Shown here: one piece after another, positions 60,871 through 64,000 of the stretch | How the letters are laid out: every line of letters starts with the position of its first letter | How positions within the stretch are numbered: position 1 is the stretch's first letter | NCBI GenBank assembly: GCA_902786745.1 | Contig: CADADR010000008.1 | Location: 154,006 to 218,005 of the forward strand | From: an uncultured Bacteroidia bacterium | Lineage (GTDB): Bacteria; Bacteroidota; Bacteroidia; Bacteroidales; F082 | Length of the DNA: 64,000 nt | Direction: 5' to 3' | Position numbers and translations under genes: made by a program | Notes under the pieces: generated by a model | Told to the model about the DNA's origin: nothing | Seen by the model: the letters and a program-made list of their open reading frames with translations, nothing else | Database searches by the model: none

Positions 60871-62568
60871 TCACTCCTTAATCCATTTCCCCGTCTCCAC
60901 CAAGGTCCCTGAGCCTGTGGTCGCTGAGCCTGGTCGAAGCGTCGAAGGGCCGCCACCAGAAGCATACACCTTCCAAACATAAGCCCCCTCACTCCAATCC
61001 GTCGTATTGATGGCGGTGACATTCTCCGTAATATCCTGCCTATAAACCATCCTCCCACTCATATCATACACCTCCACCCAAGCATCCTTCAATCCCGTCC
61101 TGATATTCAGCACATCCTTCCCCGGATTAGGATAGGCAATGGCCACCTTCAGCCCATTCTCATGCGCTTCCTCGATACCCACAAAAGCCTCGGCGGGGAA
61201 TTTGGTTACCGTAGTCCAACGTTGGTTGGTGTTGTCAAGGTTCTTTGATTGATACACGAGCAACAGGCCGCCATCTTTTGTAGCCAAAATACCCGTTGCG
61301 GCACTATGAATACGCTCCCCTTCATGGTCGTAATAAAGCGTTGATATCGTGTCAAAACCTGGGCTTAGATGTTCTATCATCATCCATGAATCGAGATTGC
61401 TGAAAAAGCCCATGTTCAAAGTATATGCAAAGTAGAGGCTGTTGTCGTCTAACAAATCCATGCCGCATGGCCAATCCAAATCTCCCGAAGTACGGGTGAT
61501 GTATTGCAACGAAGGAATGTATGGATCCGTGCCATCGATATCGTCGTCCAACTCATAAAGCCTCACATCATAATCCGTGGCTTTCGCGGGATTGTTTGAC
61601 GCTATTTCTACGGTAAAATAGGTTGTGTTGTGACGACTTCTTTTTACCTTAATCCCTTGCATTATGTCATCAAATTGTGAAAGAGGGTCTATTTTCTTGT
61701 AAGGCCTCACTTTCAATATATTGAGGTCGTGGTCAAGATAAACTACATGGTATAAGTTTCCGTCATCAACGAAACGAAACGGACAATAGAATATGTATCC
61801 GTTTCCCGACTTGAACAACAATTCTCTTCCCAACAGATGCCGACAACTGCCGCCGCTACCCATGTAGGGAAGCTCAAATCCTTGTTGGTCAAGGATGTTT
61901 CCTTCAAAATCCATACGAAATGCAAACAAGGAATCAGGACCATGCGGGTTGGTCGGATACCTGCTGTATGTCTTCACATAGGCACCAACTATTTTGTCAT
62001 CATCAACAATGGGAGGAATCAGCACCAATGCGCCACATTGTTCAAGTGGTACGTCTTCCCATTGTTGGTCACGATATTCCGAGGTATCAATTTTGATATG
62101 ATGTTCGTAAGCCTCCACAATGTTCAGTTGGTCGTCAAGTTTGTACAATCCGTAGATGCCTTCATCAGGCGGATTGTCATAGTTTAGAAAGTAATTGAGT
62201 GAGGTGTAGTCGTGGTCTGGAGTGTATGAGGCCATCATATACAATTCACCATTTGTGTTTTCAATGATATGCGGGTGTCCTCCATAATAAGCAGGTTTGA
62301 AGTAAAGGTTTTCCGCCAACTCCGATCCGTCTGCCGCAAACATTTTCAAAGCGGGATGTGGCGCGTAGAAATCGCCCCAACCGCACTTATAATAATGATT
62401 TGTCGAAACAACGATGTTGCCCGAAGAAGTCTCATTGGGTTTGACCATATCAAATTCCTCCTCATCGGAAAAATGCCATTCGTAGGACTGTTCCCACACC
62501 TGCCCAAAAGCCTTGGCCCCAAACAATATCAGCAGCGCAAGCAAAATGTAAATTCTTAGCTTCTTCAT
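60871..62568 (-). CDS. T9SS-secreted protein, cargo paralogue 2
   Basis: 565 residues. Signal peptide MKKLRIYILLALLILFGAKA then FGQ. The beta-rich body has no catalytic motif (VWEQSYEWHFSDEEEFDMVKPNE at the mature start). The sorting domain (AIAYPNPGKDVLNIRTGLKD, EVYDMSGRMVYRQDI, TLVETGKWIKE) is nearly identical to that of cargo 1 although the bodies differ, pointing to domain-level duplication or gene conversion. Its palindromic repeat is a nested double copy. The promoter -7 box (TAATTTTG, minus strand) is at 62589-62596. Confidence 0.86.
   Translation of the reverse strand: MKKLRIYILLALLILFGAKAFGQVWEQSYEWHFSDEEEFDMVKPNETSSGNIVVSTNHYYKCGWGDFYAPHPALKMFAADGSELAENLYFKPAYYGGHPHIIENTNGELYMMASYTPDHDYTSLNYFLNYDNPPDEGIYGLYKLDDQLNIVEAYEHHIKIDTSEYRDQQWEDVPLEQCGALVLIPPIVDDDKIVGAYVKTYSRYPTNPHGPDSLFAFRMDFEGNILDQQGFELPYMGSGGSCRHLLGRELLFKSGNGYIFYCPFRFVDDGNLYHVVYLDHDLNILKVRPYKKIDPLSQFDDIMQGIKVKRSRHNTTYFTVEIASNNPAKATDYDVRLYELDDDIDGTDPYIPSLQYITRTSGDLDWPCGMDLLDDNSLYFAYTLNMGFFSNLDSWMMIEHLSPGFDTISTLYYDHEGERIHSAATGILATKDGGLLLVYQSKNLDNTNQRWTTVTKFPAEAFVGIEEAHENGLKVAIAYPNPGKDVLNIRTGLKDAWVEVYDMSGRMVYRQDITENVTAINTTDWSEGAYVWKVYASGGGPSTLRPGSATTGSGTLVETGKWIKE
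60904..60951 (-). repeat. Nested GAGCCTGTCGAA-family repeat (copy within copy)
   Basis: The 24-bp element of cargo 1 is split after GAGCCTG by a 24-bp insert (60918-60941) that is itself a GGTCGCTGAGCCTGG..GTCGAAGCG-type copy. The insert adds eight codons (LRPGSATT) and keeps the frame. Confidence 0.85.
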
Positions 62569-62572
62569 AATG

Positions 62573-62646
62573 TTATAACTTTTTGCCCCAAAATTATAAC
62601 AAAAAACCACGAAAAACCCAACCAAAACGCCAATTATAACTTTTTG
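62573..62646. promoter_or_regulatory. Upstream region of cargo 2 with TTATAACTTTTTG direct repeats
   Basis: TTATAACTTTTTG occurs at 62573-62585 and 62634-62646, with a third TTATAAC at 62594-62600. They flank the -7 box at 62589-62596 (minus) and could be regulator sites. Confidence 0.5.
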
Positions 62647-62700
62647 TTTTTACTTCCTCTTGAAAATCAATCGGTTACAACGGCCAAATATAAGTTTTTG

Positions 62701-64000
62701 TTAGTCCAAAAACGCCGAAAACGAGGCGTTTTCGGTCTTTTTTCGCAGGTTATAGCGGTATTGGTTCACCGTGTTTTCGCTCAATCCCAGCAGATCCGCC
62801 ATCTCCTTCGCGCGGAACTGCAGATGCGACAAAACGAAAATCCGGCGCTCCGTTGGCGTCAAATCCAGGTGTGCAGCGGCCACCCGCCTCATAGCCTCGG
62901 GATAGGCCGCCTCAAACTCATCCATGATGCGCTCCAAACGATTCCCCACCTTCGAGCTATAAATCTCATTCGCCCGCTGCGGCAGCATCACTCGCGCCTG
63001 CTGCAAGGCATCGTCCGCTTGTGTCTGTAGTTGTTGCAAGGTATCATCCACCGTCTGAAGCTGTTGCAAGGCATCATCCACTTGCGTCTGAAGCTGTTGC
63101 TTCTCCTCGTGCCAGGTCTGCGTCTCGGCCTCGTGTTCTTTCTTTCGCTTGGCCAACCACCACCACAATCCAAGCCCCAAGGCCATCATCACCACCACGG
63201 TCACCGCCAAGCCCCGCCTCCAGCGTAGCCGTGCCGCCTCCTGTTCAGCCAATCTTCTTTCAGCCTCCGCCTTCTCCTGTTTCTTCTGCAAGTAATTCTG
63301 GAACAGGTCGTTCAGTTGCGAAGCCCGAAACAGGTTTTCGGGTGCAGCAGCGGCATCTTTAGCCAAAACTAGCGAGTATTGGTTGGCTTTCAGCGTGTCG
63401 CTCTCGGCCAGGGCAATGTCGCGCAGATATTTTGCTGCAATTGAGGCATTGTCGGAATCCTTTTCAAACACAGGCCCAAAATAAACCTTGGCAGAATCAT
63501 ATTGCCCCATGCTTTTATAGACGACACCAATAGTTAGAAATCGGTTGAGTCTTTCCGTATCACTTGTTGCTTGCGCAGCCATGCTTTTCATGCTATCCAG
63601 AGCAATCGTGGTGTTGCCGTAAACTTCACACTCAAACAAAGCCTTGCTGGTAACCACATCCCTATAAAGCATTGAGTTCCTGCCGGGCATGGTTTCCAAA
63701 GCCTTTTCATAGTAATAAGCTGCGCTATCGATTATTTGCAGTTTGTCGTATTGCTTTCCGATTCTGTAAAGAATGTTGGAATTGCCGTATGGCGAAGTCG
63801 GTACAATTCTATTGTAAACCAAAGCCTGCTTGTAGCAATAGACGGCTGGCTCCTGCATATATTGTTCGGAGAACAAATCCCCAAGGCGATTGTAAGTCAA
63901 CGCCATAAACCGTGCTTTTGTGCCCACCAGTTCGTTTGTGGCGAAACGGCTTTCCATAACCTCCAACGTGGTCAGGTATTCGGTGCAGGAATTGATCAGA
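62701..64000 (-). CDS. TPR-transmembrane-coiled-coil LuxR-type regulator (5' end beyond window)
   Basis: The open frame reaches the right edge, with 432 residues visible. TPR repeats (EPAVYCYKQALVYNRI, DSAAYYYEKALETMPG) are followed by a transmembrane helix (GLAVTVVVMMALGLGLWWWLAK), a coiled coil built of three QLQTQVDDALQ-like repeats and a C-terminal LuxR/GerE HTH (LDLTPTERRIFVLSHLQFRAKEMADLLGLSENTVNQYRYNLRKK). It resembles the regulator at 45.5 kb but with an intact HTH. It is probably a membrane-bound one-component transcription factor; the adjacent cargo genes are candidate targets. Confidence 0.85.
   Translation of the reverse strand, partial: LINSCTEYLTTLEVMESRFATNELVGTKARFMALTYNRLGDLFSEQYMQEPAVYCYKQALVYNRIVPTSPYGNSNILYRIGKQYDKLQIIDSAAYYYEKALETMPGRNSMLYRDVVTSKALFECEVYGNTTIALDSMKSMAAQATSDTERLNRFLTIGVVYKSMGQYDSAKVYFGPVFEKDSDNASIAAKYLRDIALAESDTLKANQYSLVLAKDAAAAPENLFRASQLNDLFQNYLQKKQEKAEAERRLAEQEAARLRWRRGLAVTVVVMMALGLGLWWWLAKRKKEHEAETQTWHEEKQQLQTQVDDALQQLQTVDDTLQQLQTQADDALQQARVMLPQRANEIYSSKVGNRLERIMDEFEAAYPEAMRRVAAAHLDLTPTERRIFVLSHLQFRAKEMADLLGLSENTVNQYRYNLRKKTENASFSAFLD

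Noticed and set aside
1..64000. CRISPR arrays, rRNA genes, tmRNA, RNase P RNA, known riboswitches
   Set aside because: No spaced direct repeats, no rRNA-like conserved stretches and no recognisable riboswitch cores were seen. The tandem 12-bp VEPK array is coding and lacks spacers.

Overview
This window reads as a Bacteroidales (Bacteroidota) chromosome. The evidence is the promoter style (TAnnTTTG -7 boxes before most genes and no clear Shine-Dalgarno sites), the family content (DUF3078, DUF3244, DUF4293, GWxTD, FISUMP, M49 DPP III, NusB with a long N-terminal extension), and a type IX secretion system (PorQ plus three proteins with type A C-terminal sorting domains). T9SS argues against Bacteroides itself and for a T9SS-bearing lineage such as a Porphyromonadaceae- or Paludibacteraceae-like or uncultured gut clade. 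Rubrerythrin and ferritin suggest an anaerobe. The species cannot be named from the sequence.

Layout. 1-9.0 kb: Nudix hydrolase (cut by the left edge), gdhA, a LysM/periplasmic-binding protein with a MORN lipoprotein, guaA, prsW, ychF, idi. 9.1-12 kb: a porin and a YeiH-type transporter behind a promoter carrying a perfect 20-bp palindrome. 12-17.2 kb: an AmgK-RapZ fusion, MurU-like uridylyltransferase and AddB-like nuclease. 17.2-20.7 kb (minus): nusB-porQ-recF-DUF721. 20.7-32.9 kb: housekeeping and envelope genes (rubrerythrin, ferritin, aldo/keto reductase, aroQ, GWxTD-acyltransferase-glycosyltransferase operon, two tRNA-Ser, DPP III, lpxD, efp). 33-39 kb: a FISUMP lipoprotein with a C-terminus resembling a diversity-generating retroelement (DGR) target, a 204-bp nested palindrome, a DPP5-like peptidase, and a REP-associated tyrosine transposase (RAYT) surrounded and internally interrupted by its palindromic repeats. 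39-54.3 kb: rlmB, TonB-like protein, yfcE, rho, lolA, a TPR membrane regulator, DUF3244 protein, T9SS cargo, mpl, SRP RNA, purF-like gene, sua5. 54.4-59.0 kb: an accessory island beside tRNA-Lys with a long structured RNA, a small coiled-coil gene, a DUF3987 ATPase, a VirE-N/BT4734 primase-like gene and two HTH genes, but no integrase or relaxase. 59.1-64 kb: two tandem T9SS cargo paralogues and a TPR-LuxR regulator cut by the right edge.

The most distinctive theme is invasion by short palindromic repeats. At least three families lie inside reading frames: a 117-bp composite inside the RAYT gene itself, a GAGCCTGTCGAA family in four genes (once nested inside another copy), and a CCCCCTTT...AAGGGGG family. 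All leave the frame open. The second theme is the compact island with a ~116-nt rod-like RNA driven by its own promoter. Peptidoglycan recycling (AmgK, MurU, Mpl) and T9SS (PorQ plus cargo) are the clearest multi-gene functions.
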